64,000 nt of DNA from Tumebacillus amylolyticus (GCF_016722965.1 NZ_JAEQNB010000005.1:186001-250000); one strand, 5' to 3'; shown: positions 1-8,532, counted from the stretch's first letter. The notes: generated by a model not told the origin, from the letters alone. Translations and numbers: made by a program.

Positions 1-490
1 CGAGCATCGAGACGTCCTTGGTGTTCTCTGCAAGGTCCGCAACTCCCTGCACGAACTTCTCCGCCAACGGGAGCCAGACATCGTGGATCGCCGTCTTGAG
101 CATCAGCGCGTGGGAGAGGTTGTTGATATCCTCGGAGGTGCAAGAGAAGTGAACGAATTCCAGCACGTCGACGAGCGTGGAGTCCTTGAGTTGTTCCTTG
201 ATGAAATATTCGACCGCTTTGACGTCGTGCTTGGTGGTGCGCTCGATTTCCTTGATGCGTGCAGACGATGCTTCATCGAAGTTCGCCGCGATGGCACGCA
301 GGGTGTTCACTTCTTCAGCGGTAAACGAACGGACTTCGTCCAGTCCTTGAATTTGCGCCATTTTGATCAGCCATTCAATTTCAACATGAACGCGAAATTT
401 GAGCAGCGCCCATTCGGAGAAACATTCATTCAACCCGTTCATCTGTTCGGCGTAACGGCCGTCGAGCGGAGAAATCGCTTTAATCGACAT
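1..490 (-). CDS. purB: Adenylosuccinate lyase, N-terminal part (cut by window edge)
   Basis: Adenylosuccinate lyase acts twice in purine synthesis, releasing fumarate from SAICAR and from adenylosuccinate. The frame reads from ATG at 490 to the window edge without a stop, giving about 163 residues. It opens with SIKAISPLDGRYAEQM and contains IKEIERTTKHDVKAVEYF and HFSCTSEDINNLSHALMLKT, which match the E. coli-type PurB rather than the shorter B. subtilis type (recalled, not aligned). The start overlaps the end of the upstream HAD gene by 11 nt, with a GAAGG ribosome site inside that gene, so the two are probably co-transcribed. The catalytic C-terminal half lies outside the window. Confidence 0.93.
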   Translation of the reverse strand, partial: MSIKAISPLDGRYAEQMNGLNECFSEWALLKFRVHVEIEWLIKMAQIQGLDEVRSFTAEEVNTLRAIAANFDEASSARIKEIERTTKHDVKAVEYFIKEQLKDSTLVDVLEFVHFSCTSEDINNLSHALMLKTAIHDVWLPLAEKFVQGVADLAENTKDVSML

Positions 491-1208
491 GTTGTGAGTA
501 CCTTCTTTCCAGCGAGAGATTCAATGTGGAAGCGAGTTCCTGCAACTCAAAAATTTCCGGTGCAACTTCTGCATCCGGGATCGGGGTGCGGCGGCGGTTC
601 AACCAGACGGAGCGAATGCCGGACGCTTGTGCGCCCAGGATGTCGGCCGACCACGAATCCCCGACCATCATCGCCTCGTGCGGTTCAACCCCGCAAAGTG
701 CCAGGGCGTGATGGAAAATTCGCGGATCGGGCTTCTGCACGCCAACGTCTTCGGACGTGACCAAATGGTCCACCAGCGCGGTGAGTCCACACGCTTCCAG
801 TTTGTCCACCTGTACATGAGTCATGTGGTTGGTCAGCACAACCACTTGGATTCCTTGGGCGCGGAGTGCATGAAGCAGTTCCAACGCTCCGGGAACCGGG
901 CGGCGAGAGGTGCTGTACACGTGCGAGTAGAGATCGGCGATTTTCTGTAACTCGCCCGGGTCAAGCACATGACCACAGCCGAGAAACATCAGGCGAAAGC
1001 GTTCCAACCTCGCCTCTTCGAGCGTCATCCGGCCCTGCAGCACCATTTTGTGCATGTCGTTGAGCAAATGGTAGAATTCCTCTTCCAATTGCGCCAAGCT
1101 TTTCTGCTGCAGCTCCGGATACCGCTCGCGTACCGCCTCAATCCCTGCCTCACATGAAAACCGATGATCGAACAACGTCTCATCCAAATCCAACAAGACC
1201 GCTTTCAT
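480..1208 (-). CDS. HAD-superfamily hydrolase (YjjG/phosphoglycolate phosphatase-like)
   Basis: A 242-aa haloacid dehalogenase-type phosphatase. Motif I is DLDETLFDH near the N-terminus, motif II is VVVLTNH, a lysine lies in VQKPDPRIF and motif IV is MMVGDSWSADI. The alpha-helical cap between motifs I and II fits subclass I enzymes that act on small phosphorylated metabolites or nucleotides. ATG at 1208 is chosen because GGAGGTG sits seven bases upstream; an in-frame start 15 bases earlier would place the ribosome site inside the gene. Its 3' end overlaps purB, so a role in nucleotide metabolism is possible but is inference. The substrate cannot be read from sequence. Confidence 0.9.
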   Translation of the reverse strand: MKAVLLDLDETLFDHRFSCEAGIEAVRERYPELQQKSLAQLEEEFYHLLNDMHKMVLQGRMTLEEARLERFRLMFLGCGHVLDPGELQKIADLYSHVYSTSRRPVPGALELLHALRAQGIQVVVLTNHMTHVQVDKLEACGLTALVDHLVTSEDVGVQKPDPRIFHHALALCGVEPHEAMMVGDSWSADILGAQASGIRSVWLNRRRTPIPDAEVAPEIFELQELASTLNLSLERRYSQHVD

Positions 1209-1345
1209 CTTCACACCTCCCACGACCTAGTATAGCATAAATACGAACGATGAAAAGTATCTCTCATACAATGTTCGTGTTTTATTTCTCCCTTCCTCCG
1301 CATATCTATGAAGTAGACTACTAGCCTCAGAGGGAGGAATCTTAT

Positions 1346-1771
1346 ATGCCGCGTCGTGTCCTTGTCTTCCAAAAGCAATCGGACAGCACACAACTCTGGA
1401 AAGGGTTGACGGAGGAATTTGAGCAGGAGTATCGCCTGGTCTTCATCAATCGCCAAGGCATCGACTGCCCGCCGCAAGAAGACGCCGAGACGGTTGTACA
1501 GATCATGGCGGAAATGCAATGGTCGGATGCGATCTTGGTCGCGCACGGAGACGACTGCCGCCTGCTTCGCGATTTGGCCGCTTTGGCACCCAAACGCATC
1601 TCGGCGCTGTTTCTGGTCGATGCGCCCGACGACGTACATCTGTCCGGCCACCACTCGCCGTTCCTCCATGTCACCACCGCCAATTCCGACCGCCAAGACC
1701 CGTTCGTGTTGGAAAAAACGGAGTTGCTGCCCGAAGTGTTTCATGCGTTCTGCACACTCCGACTGCGATAA
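1346..1771 (+). CDS. Hypothetical protein, possibly a reduced alpha/beta-hydrolase fold
   Basis: A 141-aa soluble protein with a strong site (GAGGGAGGAATC) before ATG. The stretch AILVAHGDDCRLLRDLAAL followed by ISALFLVDAP resembles the strand-turn-helix around the nucleophile of alpha/beta hydrolases, but the usual G-x-S-x-G serine is not there, so catalysis is doubtful. It has no signal peptide or membrane segment. It is transcribed alone between the divergent HAD/purB unit and the acetyltransferase gene. I do not recognise the family; only the open frame and ribosome site support it strongly. Confidence 0.7.
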   Translation: MPRRVLVFQKQSDSTQLWKGLTEEFEQEYRLVFINRQGIDCPPQEDAETVVQIMAEMQWSDAILVAHGDDCRLLRDLAALAPKRISALFLVDAPDDVHLSGHHSPFLHVTTANSDRQDPFVLEKTELLPEVFHAFCTLRLR

Positions 1772-1894
1772 CAGAGCAGCAGTCATAGTAGACGTGCCGT
1801 TCACCATACATTACTTCACAGTCCAACTTCCACTGCCATCTAGCAAGCTTTTCCTGTATACTAATAGAAACAGGGAACGGGAGGGAAAACCCGC

Positions 1895-2353
1895 ATGCCA
1901 CACGTTCAATCTTTGCAGATTAACTATCAGACTTTGGAAGAATTCAAGAAATTCCGTGAGAATGGCCTTGAAGAGCTCTCGATGCTTGAAGACCTGCGCG
2001 CGAACATGATTGAGGACAACACCGTCTCTCCGTTTTACGGCATCTATGAGGACGGCAAGTTGGTAGCTCGCATCAGCCTGTACAAGATCGGGGCCAAGTA
2101 CAACCAGTACACCGAGGTGCCCACCGACTATTACGAATTGATGAAGCTTGAAGTTCTGCCGGGTTACAAAGGCAAGGGCTACGGCACGTCGCTCATCGAG
2201 TTTGCCAAGACTCTCAACTTGCCGGTCAAAACCAACGTGCGCCTCGGGGCGCAGGACTTTTTCTTGAAGCTCGGCTTCCAGCCGGTGAAGTATGATCCGA
2301 TTCGCGACCGCGGGGAGAACCCGTACATCTGGTTGCCAAACCAAGCCGACTAA
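1895..2353 (+). CDS. ylbP: GNAT N-acetyltransferase, YlbP type
   Basis: A 152-aa acetyl-CoA-dependent acetyltransferase. Blocks such as SMLEDLRANMIEDNTVSPFY, GIYEDGKLVARISLY and the acetyl-CoA loop LEVLPGYKGKGYGTSLIEF match what I recall of B. subtilis YlbP nearly end to end, and the length agrees. Its physiological acceptor is not established in what I know of the family. It has its own ribosome site (GGGAGGG) and is followed immediately by a hairpin terminator, so it is monocistronic. Confidence 0.88.
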   Translation: MPHVQSLQINYQTLEEFKKFRENGLEELSMLEDLRANMIEDNTVSPFYGIYEDGKLVARISLYKIGAKYNQYTEVPTDYYELMKLEVLPGYKGKGYGTSLIEFAKTLNLPVKTNVRLGAQDFFLKLGFQPVKYDPIRDRGENPYIWLPNQAD

Positions 2354-2360
2354 TCGAGAC

Positions 2361-2398
2361 GACCGGGTGTACACGCCTTTGACACCTGGTCGTTTTTT
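2361..2398 (+). terminator. Terminator after ylbP-like gene
   Basis: Inverted repeat GACCGGGTGT / ACACCTGGTC (2361-2370 with 2382-2391) followed by six T. Confidence 0.85.
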
Positions 2399-2460
2399 GT
2401 ATAAACTTATAGACTGGTGAAAATACTCAAACTCAGTACTCGTAGAGAGGAGACTTCCCT

Positions 2461-2655
2461 ATGTTGAGTTCAGATAAAATCGACCGCATCAACGTCCTGT
2501 CCCGCAAGAAAAAAGCCGGTACCCTCACCCCGGAGGAAGCGGCTGAACAGCAAGCTCTCCGCACGGAATACCTCGAAGCTTTCCGCAAAGATTTCCGTTC
2601 GCAACTTGATTCGATCAAGTTTGTCGATGAGGATGGCAACGAAGTCAAGCACTAA
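2461..2655 (+). CDS. DUF896 (UPF0291) small protein, YnzC-like
   Basis: A 64-aa acidic/basic helical protein. [20 protein letters not shown] and [19 protein letters not shown] form the two-helix hairpin of the DUF896/YnzC family, common in Bacilli. I know of no biochemical activity; some family members belong to DNA-damage operons. AGAGAGGAG precedes the ATG and a terminator follows at once, so it is expressed alone. Confidence 0.88.
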   Translation: MLSSDKIDRINVLSRKKKAGTLTPEEAAEQQALRTEYLEAFRKDFRSQLDSIKFVDEDGNEVKH

Positions 2656-2660
2656 GCAAA

Positions 2661-2701
2661 AAGCCGCCCGACCGTTTCACACGGTAGGACGGCTTTTTTT
2701 T
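2661..2701 (+). terminator. Terminator after DUF896 gene
   Basis: Stem AAGCCGCCCGACCG / CGGTAGGACGGCTT with an eight-T run. It is symmetrical and may also serve the convergent rsfA-like gene. Confidence 0.9.
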
Positions 2702-3318
2702 CACTCCATGCGCTCCAGGTTGCCGTTCTCATCCATCTTGAACAGTTGAGTCGGACGCTCCGGTATGGGTTCGGAGGAGGGCATGACTTCCTTGCGGGCT
2801 CGCTCCATGATCTTCACCAAGGCGAGGTAATCGCCACGGATCACGGAGAGCTCGCTGTGCAGGCGCAAGTTCTCCTCCTGCAAGGCACGATTCTCTCGTT
2901 GCAGGGTGTCCACCTGCTTCACCCGTTTGCGCAACTTCTCATCGTCGTCGCGACGTGCTTTCAAGAATTTGATCACGCGACACCACGTCAGGTCTACAGA
3001 GTCAGACTCCACCTCGCGTTCACCGATGGTGCCGAGTTCCACCGGCGCAACCTGTCGCTCCTGCACCCCCTCAGACTGTACGACCGTTTCGCGGTTCGCC
3101 CGCCGTTCGGCTTTGGCAATCTCCAACTGCGCGGCGTATTCTTTGCGCAACACGGCGTTCCAGCGGAAGCCGCACGCGGCGCGGGTGCGTCCGAGCGTTT
3201 GACCTGCTTCTTCAAAAGCGGCCAACTGCGTGCTCGAGGTGCGAATGTGCCGCAAGATGACCTCTACCAGTACACCGTCGTCCTCAGGGGTCCACGCATC
3301 TTGCCGCACCGTTTTCAT
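2701..3318 (-). CDS. RsfA-type Myb/SANT-like transcription regulator (prespore regulator family)
   Basis: A 205-aa regulator. The N-terminal TVRQDAWTPEDDGVLVEVIL and LGRTRAACGFRWN are hallmarks of the RsfA family, whose B. subtilis member is sigma-F-dependent and fine-tunes prespore genes. The C-terminal half has heptad-rich sequence (VDTLQRENRALQEENLRLHS), predicting a coiled coil for oligomerisation. ATG 3318 has AGAGGAG nine bases upstream; an in-frame start 267 bases earlier reads through low-quality intergenic sequence and is rejected. Its presence is good evidence for a spore former. The target genes are not inferable here. Confidence 0.9.
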   Translation of the reverse strand: MKTVRQDAWTPEDDGVLVEVILRHIRTSSTQLAAFEEAGQTLGRTRAACGFRWNAVLRKEYAAQLEIAKAERRANRETVVQSEGVQERQVAPVELGTIGEREVESDSVDLTWCRVIKFLKARRDDDEKLRKRVKQVDTLQRENRALQEENLRLHSELSVIRGDYLALVKIMERARKEVMPSSEPIPERPTQLFKMDENGNLERME

Positions 3319-3392
3319 GCGTTCGTCACTCCTCTGCGTTTTCTTCCGTCTGAATATTCCGTGTATCAGTATGTATAGCCATTCAGAAGGGC

Positions 3393-3424
3393 AAAAAGAC
3401 CACCTTGCTCGTCGCGAGGTGGTC
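3393..3424 (-). terminator. Terminator of the 47-aa minus-strand gene
   Basis: Stem GACCACCT / AGGTGGTC read on the minus strand, ending in five T. Confidence 0.75.
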
Positions 3425-3431
3425 CACAGCG

Positions 3432-3575
3432 TTACCCAAGTTGGCGGACGAGGCGGCGCAGGATCTGCCAGACGTGCTTGCGGCTCACGTACATCGAGCG
3501 CAACTGCTTGGCCCCGCCGTACAGCGTGGCCGCCACCGCCAACAGGCGCGCGGCGCGGGAGATCGTCGTCAGCAT
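3432..3575 (-). CDS. Small basic hypothetical protein (47 aa)
   Basis: An open frame of 48 codons starting LTTISRAARLLAVAATLYGG after Met and ending in IGR-like basic sequence (RKHVWQILRRLVRQLG). It has a near-perfect ribosome site, TTGGAGGAG, and its own terminator, which argues for real expression. The N-terminal half is mildly hydrophobic and the rest strongly basic, like small spore-associated or membrane-associated peptides. I recognise no family. Confidence 0.6.
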   Translation of the reverse strand: MLTTISRAARLLAVAATLYGGAKQLRSMYVSRKHVWQILRRLVRQLG

Positions 3576-3656
3576 GGCTGTTCACACTCCTCCAAGAGAA
3601 TCAAGCTCGTGAAAGTAGTGTGTCCCGCCAAACTCGTCACTATGTGGGTGTTCAGG

Positions 3657-4841
3657 TTAGGATTCTCTTGTAAACAAAAGGGTTTCTGTCTTCTCAAGCG
3701 CTTCGGTGATCAAAGCTTCGATGTCCAACTTCTCCTCTGCGCGTTGCGCTTCGTGCAGCTTCGGACGGGTCTTCGGGTTCTTGGGCAGGAAGATCGTGCA
3801 GCAGTCTTCGAACGGCAAGATCGAAGTCTCGTACGTGCCGATGCGGCGGGCAATGTCCATGATGTCGACTTTGTCCATCGCCACCAGCGGACGCAGAATC
3901 GGGATGTTGGTCACGTTGTTGATCGTGTACATGCTCTCAAGCGTTTGGGACGCAACTTGGCCGAGCGATTCGCCGGTGACCAGCGCCAAACATTTGCGCT
4001 CGTGTGCCAGACGGTCGGCGATGCGCATCATGATGCGGCGCATAATCGTCACGCTGTACTCTTCCGGGCAATGCATGCGAATCTGGCGTTGAATCTCCGT
4101 GAAGTACACGTTGTGCAGGCGAATGCGGCCGCCGTGCTGAGCGAGCATCTTCGCAAGGTCGTTGACTTTCTCCTGTGCTCGTTCGCTGGTGAACGGGAAG
4201 CTGTGGAAGTGAATTGCTTCCAAAATCGCCCCGCGCTTCAGCGTGAGGTAGCCTGCAACCGGAGAGTCGATGCCGCCGGAGAGCAGCAACAGGACGCGGC
4301 CCGACGTGCCGACCGGAAGTCCGCCCGGTCCGGGGATGACATCACAGGTCAGATACGCTTTCGATTCGCGGACTTCGACCATGAGGCGCAGTTCCGGTTT
4401 GTGGACATCGACTTTCAGCGCGCCTTCGGTGCGGGAGAGCACGTAGCGTCCCACCTCTTGCGCGATTTCCGGCGACTCCATCGGGAAGCGCTTGTTTGCA
4501 CGGCGTGCTTCGACTTTGAACGTGACCGGCGTCGTGCGTTTTGACAAGGCGTCTTGCACGACGAGCAGAGCGGACTCTTTGATTTTCTCGATGTCGAGTT
4601 CCACTTCGGCAACCGGAGACAGCGAGTTGATGCCGAAGACGTTTTTCAAACGGGAGATGGTTTCGTCCATATCTGCTCCGTTGAGACGCACTTCGATGCG
4701 GCCGCCTTCGCGAGCCACTTTGACGCCGAGACTTTTGACGACGCCGCGCATGTTTTCCATGAGCATTTTTTCAAAATGAGAGCGGTTTTTGCCCTTGATC
4801 GCGATCTCTCCGCCCAGGCGGGCAATCAGCGTACTGTACAT
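3657..4841 (-). CDS. thiI: tRNA 4-thiouridine synthase ThiI
   Basis: A 394-aa enzyme that adenylates U8 of tRNA and inserts sulfur. An N-terminal ferredoxin-like/THUMP region (about 1-165) is followed by the PP-loop ATP-pyrophosphatase motif LLSGGIDSP (residues 187-194). There is no C-terminal rhodanese domain, as in Bacillus ThiI, where a dedicated cysteine desulfurase supplies sulfur. That desulfurase is immediately upstream with a six-base gap, so the pair forms one operon for s4U. A role in thiamine thiazole synthesis is possible but less likely without the rhodanese domain. Confidence 0.96.
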   Translation of the reverse strand: MYSTLIARLGGEIAIKGKNRSHFEKMLMENMRGVVKSLGVKVAREGGRIEVRLNGADMDETISRLKNVFGINSLSPVAEVELDIEKIKESALLVVQDALSKRTTPVTFKVEARRANKRFPMESPEIAQEVGRYVLSRTEGALKVDVHKPELRLMVEVRESKAYLTCDVIPGPGGLPVGTSGRVLLLLSGGIDSPVAGYLTLKRGAILEAIHFHSFPFTSERAQEKVNDLAKMLAQHGGRIRLHNVYFTEIQRQIRMHCPEEYSVTIMRRIMMRIADRLAHERKCLALVTGESLGQVASQTLESMYTINNVTNIPILRPLVAMDKVDIMDIARRIGTYETSILPFEDCCTIFLPKNPKTRPKLHEAQRAEEKLDIEALITEALEKTETLLFTRES

Positions 4842-4847
4842 AGGTCA

Positions 4848-6014
4848 TTACCTCCGAGACAACAATCTGAGATCGGCGACGGTCCGTTGCACCAACGAAA
4901 TCGCCGTCTCGATCTCCTGTTCCGTCGTCGCTGCAGACAGGGAGAAACGGATCGCTCCTTCGAGCTCCGGTTCCGGCAAGCCTGTCACTTTCAGCACGCG
5001 GCTGTAAATCTTGTCCTTCGACGAACATGCCGAGCCGGTGGACACGTAGACCCCTTCGGTCTCCAACGCATGCACCAGCACTTCCCCTCGCACGCCCGGG
5101 AACGAGGCGTTCACGATGTGCGGGGCCGCAAGCCCCGGTGTGGTCGGCGTGTTGATGCGAATTCGTTCGATGCTTCCTTGCAAGCCGGAAATCAACTTGT
5201 CGCGAAGCCCTGCCATTTTGACGGACGCTTCCTTCATCTCAAGCGCCGAACGTTGCGCCGCCGCGCCGAATCCCACGATACCCGGCACATTCTCTGTACC
5301 CGATCGGATGTTGCGCTCTTGGCCGCCGCCGTAGAAAAGCGGGGCAAGATGCACGCCGTCGCGGATGTAGAGGGCACCTACGCCCTTGGGTCCGTGAATT
5401 TTGTGCGACGAGATGGTAAGCAGGTCGATGCCGGACTCTTTGATTTTGAGAGGGAATTTGCCGAACGCTTGGACCGCGTCGACGTGGAACAACGTCTTGC
5501 GCTTGTCCTTCAGAAACGCGCCGATTTTCTCAATCGGTTGGATCGCTCCCGTTTCGTTGTTCACATACATGACGCTGACCAGAATCGTGTCATCACGCCA
5601 CGCCCGCTTCACATCTTCGACTCGCACCACGCCGTTCTCATCAACAGGCAAAAACGTCACGTCATACCCGCGATTCTGCAACTCCTCCGCCGCTTCGAAC
5701 ACGCAGGCGTGCTCGACTTGCGTGGTGATGATATGCTTTCCGCGCGTTTGGTACTTCTGTGCCGCGCCGAACAGCGCGAGGTTGTTCGCTTCGGTGCCTC
5801 CCGACGTGAACAGCAGTTCCGTTTTTTTCACACCGCCAAGCGCTTTGGCGATGCGTTCGCGGGCTTTGTCGATTTCCTTTTCCGCTTGCAGGCCTTTTCT
5901 ATGTAAGGAAGAAGGGTTGCCATAGTGGGTTTGCAACATCTCGACCATCGCCTCGATGACGTCCGAGTAGGGCTGAGTGGTCGCGCTGTTGTCTAAGTAG
6001 ATGTCGGGTTTCAA
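4848..6014 (-). CDS. Cysteine desulfurase (NifS/IscS class, ThiI partner, NifZ-like)
   Basis: A 388-aa PLP enzyme converting cysteine to alanine plus enzyme-bound persulfide. It begins KPDIYLDNSATTQPYSDV, carries the PLP lysine in ISSHKIHGPKG and the catalytic cysteine in the loop STGSACSSKDK. TTG at 6014 is the start: GGAGGGAGA lies just upstream, while the upstream ATG at 6038 would bury that site. The adjacency to thiI indicates it is the dedicated sulfur donor for tRNA thiolation rather than the main Fe-S cluster enzyme. Confidence 0.95.
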   Translation of the reverse strand: MKPDIYLDNSATTQPYSDVIEAMVEMLQTHYGNPSSLHRKGLQAEKEIDKARERIAKALGGVKKTELLFTSGGTEANNLALFGAAQKYQTRGKHIITTQVEHACVFEAAEELQNRGYDVTFLPVDENGVVRVEDVKRAWRDDTILVSVMYVNNETGAIQPIEKIGAFLKDKRKTLFHVDAVQAFGKFPLKIKESGIDLLTISSHKIHGPKGVGALYIRDGVHLAPLFYGGGQERNIRSGTENVPGIVGFGAAAQRSALEMKEASVKMAGLRDKLISGLQGSIERIRINTPTTPGLAAPHIVNASFPGVRGEVLVHALETEGVYVSTGSACSSKDKIYSRVLKVTGLPEPELEGAIRFSLSAATTEQEIETAISLVQRTVADLRLLSRR

Positions 6015-6070
6015 TGATCTCCCTCCCCGTATACCCAATTATTCTCTCCCAATGTACCGTTCCTCATTAT

Positions 6071-6116
6071 AGCGAAAAAGTGCCGGATGCGCACCCGCAC
6101 CCGGCACTTTTTCGCT
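6071..6116 (-). terminator. Terminator of the MFS transporter gene
   Basis: A perfect 16-bp stem, AGCGAAAAAGTGCCGG (6071-6086) with 6101-6116, with T/A-rich flanks. It overlaps the last codons of the transporter. Confidence 0.85.
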
Positions 6117-7311
6117 ATTTTTTGTGAATGGGAATCAGGGTTCCGACCAAAGCGGCGAACCCGCACCCGATGAACACCGCCGTATATCCGAGTCCTGCAA
6201 GTCCGGCGAATGTCGTCAGGAACAGCACATCGAACATCGAATCGGCAATCGAGAGGAGCGACAGCGTGGTCGCCCGGGAGCCGGACGGGATCAGTTCGTT
6301 GTGCAGATGCGAAGAAATCGGCATACGAATCGTCTTCAAGAATCGCAACACGTAGAACGTTGCAAACGCCAGCACCGGAGTCTCCGGGAACGACGCCGAC
6401 GCAAACAGCATCGCCGCCATGAGGACGCCGCTCACATAGAGAATGCCCACCCGCGAAAACTTCGCCGTGATTCGCCCGATGTTCCGCGTCACCAACAGAC
6501 CCCCGAGCGCGACGGAAGCATAGACGACGCCAAGCCACGAGATCGGCAAGCCGTTCCCGGTCAGGTACGGTTGCTCCAATTTGCCAAACACCACAAAAGT
6601 TGGAACGAACACCACAGTGGTGTTCACGAACAACCGCACGAGGCGGGGCGACCTGCGCAAGTTTTCCAGACCGTTACGCACATGGACGTACGGATTCTCA
6701 CGGAACTTCTCGACGACGGACGGGTTCTTGATCCCGCCGAGGAACACCAGTTGAAGAAGCGTTGCCAGCACTCCCCCACCCACGATGATCGCAAATTGCC
6801 AATCGGCGAGGTCGCGCACGACAAACGCACCGACGAGGCTCGCAGCCATCGAGACGTACATAGTCGACGAATAGATCTTGCCCATGGCGATGTCCATTTT
6901 GTCCTCTTCGCCGCTTTCCTTGAGCGAGTCGTAGATCAGCGCTTCATCCGCCCCGGAGAAAAACGTCGCGGACAGGCCGTTCAAAACATTGTACGCATAG
7001 AACCACCAGATGCTGCCGTCCGTAAGCAACAGGAGCAACAGACAGACCTTGCTGCATACATTGACGACACATCCGACGAAAAACGAAGCTTTCGGACCAA
7101 AACGATCCGCAAACGTGCCCGTCGGCACTTCTGAAAGCGCTACCGTCACACACCAACACAGCGTCGCGTAATAGATGCCGGCTGTCGAAAGTCCGTGTCC
7201 CAAATAGAACAGCGACATGACCGGCTCCAAAAAATTGATCGAGCCAAACAGCGTCGCCCAGAAAAACAAACGCACATTGTGGTGCGCCAAAGTACCTGGT
7301 TGTAAACTCAT
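6115..7311 (-). CDS. MFS transporter (multidrug-efflux-like)
   Basis: A 398-aa integral membrane protein with about twelve hydrophobic segments. The MFS motif A-like loop EVPTGTFADRFGPKASF follows the second segment. This pattern is typical of DHA-type drug exporters and of poorly characterised Firmicute MFS proteins; the substrate is unknown. ATG 7311 has AGGAGGG ten bases upstream. Upstream on the same transcript is an 8-codon leader with its own excellent ribosome site and alternative hairpins that can cover the transporter's ribosome site, suggesting translation-coupled induction (see leader and attenuator entries). Confidence 0.88.
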   Translation of the reverse strand: MSLQPGTLAHHNVRLFFWATLFGSINFLEPVMSLFYLGHGLSTAGIYYATLCWCVTVALSEVPTGTFADRFGPKASFFVGCVVNVCSKVCLLLLLLTDGSIWWFYAYNVLNGLSATFFSGADEALIYDSLKESGEEDKMDIAMGKIYSSTMYVSMAASLVGAFVVRDLADWQFAIIVGGGVLATLLQLVFLGGIKNPSVVEKFRENPYVHVRNGLENLRRSPRLVRLFVNTTVVFVPTFVVFGKLEQPYLTGNGLPISWLGVVYASVALGGLLVTRNIGRITAKFSRVGILYVSGVLMAAMLFASASFPETPVLAFATFYVLRFLKTIRMPISSHLHNELIPSGSRATTLSLLSIADSMFDVLFLTTFAGLAGLGYTAVFIGCGFAALVGTLIPIHKK

Positions 7312-7325
7312 AATTCAAAAACCCT

Positions 7326-7386
7326 CCTGCTTCGTCTGAAGTCATGCACGACTCCGAAACAGAAGGCAGGTTCGCCCACTGTTTCG
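7326..7386 (-). promoter_or_regulatory. Candidate translational attenuator between leader peptide and MFS gene
   Basis: In the transcript, CGAAACAG (7379-7386, two bases after the leader stop) can pair perfectly with CTGTTTCG (7355-7362). The second arm can instead pair with CGAAGCAG (7327-7334; one G-U), which overlaps the AGGAGG of the transporter. A further segment in the loop (7362-7370) can also pair with 7326-7333. Mutually exclusive pairing over a ribosome site is the layout of drug-inducible leaders, though the order of arms here does not give a simple erm-like logic. Confidence 0.45.
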
Positions 7387-7387
7387 A

Positions 7388-7414
7388 TTACAGGGCTGCC
7401 ACCGGAATTTTCAT
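7388..7414 (-). CDS. Candidate leader peptide MKIPVAAL upstream of MFS pump
   Basis: An 8-codon frame preceded by CAGGAGGAACAAATAC, the best ribosome site in this area, ending in TAA 76 bases before the transporter start. Short, strongly initiated frames directly ahead of efflux genes are typical of ribosome-stalling leaders. No homologue is known to me; expression is inferred only from the ribosome site and the downstream hairpins. Confidence 0.5.
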   Translation of the reverse strand: MKIPVAAL

Positions 7415-7460
7415 GTATTTGTTCCTCCTGAAATTTTGAAGTTACTTCCATTATAAAGCG

Positions 7461-7498
7461 AAAAAAGGCTGACGTCACGAAGCACGTCAGCCTTTTTT
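7461..7498 (-). terminator. Terminator of the GAPDH gene
   Basis: Stem GGCTGACGT / ACGTCAGCC flanked by A6 and T6; works on either strand. Confidence 0.88.
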
Positions 7499-7509
7499 GA
7501 AAGTTCAAT

Positions 7510-8532
7510 TTAGACGGTCACTTTTTCCTTCAAGAGCTTTCCCACCATCAGCGCGAGATCAACACAACGCATGGAGTAGCCCCACTCGTTGTCGTACCAA
7601 GCAAAGATCTTCACGGTGTTTTCTGCCACAACCATCGTGGAGAGGCCATCGACGATCGAAGAGTGCGGATCGCCGACATAGTCGATCGAAACGAGCGGCT
7701 CGTCGTTGTAGCCGAGGATGCCCTTCATCGGGCCTTCCGCCGCTTCCTTCAGAGCTGCGTTGATTTCGTCTGCCGAGACGTTTTTGTCCAAGGTTGCGAC
7801 GAGGTCGACGATGGAGACGTTCGGGGTCGGGACGCGCAGAGCGACACCGTTGAACTTGCCTTTGAGTTCCGGGATGACCAAAGCGACGGCTTTCGCAGCG
7901 CCTGTCGTGGACGGCAAGATCGACAAGGCACAAGCACGCGCACGGCGCAGGTCTTTGTGCGGGTTGTCGAGGTTGTTCTGGTCGTTCGTGTAGGAATGGA
8001 CGGTGGTCACCATGCCGGATTGGATGCCAAACTTCTCGTGCAGGACTTTTGCCACCGGCGCCAGGCAGTTGGTGGTGCAGGATGCGTTCGAAATCACATC
8101 GTGCTTCTCATGATCATAGAGCTGGTCGTTGACGCCCATGACGATGGTGATGTCCTCGTCCTTGCCCGGTGCGGTGATGATGACTTTCTTGGCACCGGCT
8201 TGGATGTGTTGGCCTGCCGTTTCCTTGGAGCGGAATTTGCCGGTTGCTTCGATGACGATATCGACGCCCAGTTCCTTCCACGGCAGGTTCAGCGGGTTGC
8301 GGTCGCCGACGATCTTCGTCTCGCGGCCGTTGACGATGATGGAAGACTCGGTGGTTTGAACGTCCGCTTGGAAACGCCCTTGAACGGAATCATATTTCAA
8401 CAGATGTGCGAGTGCTTTCACATCGTGGGTTGCGTTAATTGCCACAATCTCAATATCCGGGTTCACCGCTGCTGCGCGGAATACCATGCGCCCGATGCGC
8501 CCAAAACCGTTAATCGCAATTCGAATAGCCAT
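7510..8532 (-). CDS. gapB: Glyceraldehyde-3-phosphate dehydrogenase, GapB-like (NADP-type)
   Basis: A 340-aa type I GAPDH. The Rossmann start INGFGRIGR, catalytic Cys152 in SNASCTTN and WYDNEWGY near the C-terminus are all present. At residue 34, where NAD-dependent glycolytic enzymes keep an aspartate that rejects the NADP phosphate (VNDLTD in GapA), this protein has alanine (INATHD). That is the pattern of B. subtilis GapB, the NADP-preferring gluconeogenic enzyme. It is alone, not in a gapA-pgk-tpi operon, which also fits GapB. CTAGGAGGAAC precedes the ATG. The cofactor assignment is inference from one position plus overall similarity. Confidence 0.92.
   Translation of the reverse strand: MAIRIAINGFGRIGRMVFRAAAVNPDIEIVAINATHDVKALAHLLKYDSVQGRFQADVQTTESSIIVNGRETKIVGDRNPLNLPWKELGVDIVIEATGKFRSKETAGQHIQAGAKKVIITAPGKDEDITIVMGVNDQLYDHEKHDVISNASCTTNCLAPVAKVLHEKFGIQSGMVTTVHSYTNDQNNLDNPHKDLRRARACALSILPSTTGAAKAVALVIPELKGKFNGVALRVPTPNVSIVDLVATLDKNVSADEINAALKEAAEGPMKGILGYNDEPLVSIDYVGDPHSSIVDGLSTMVVAENTVKIFAWYDNEWGYSMRCVDLALMVGKLLKEKVTV

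Noticed and set aside
1224-1345. ACGAAC / GTTCGT arms between HAD and the 141-aa gene
   Set aside because: Only six bp with a long spacer; too weak to call an operator.
3593-3668. AAGAGAATC / GATTCTCTT inverted repeat near the thiI end
   Set aside because: Nine-bp arms with a loop of nearly 60 bases that overlaps coding sequence and lacks a T tract; probably chance.
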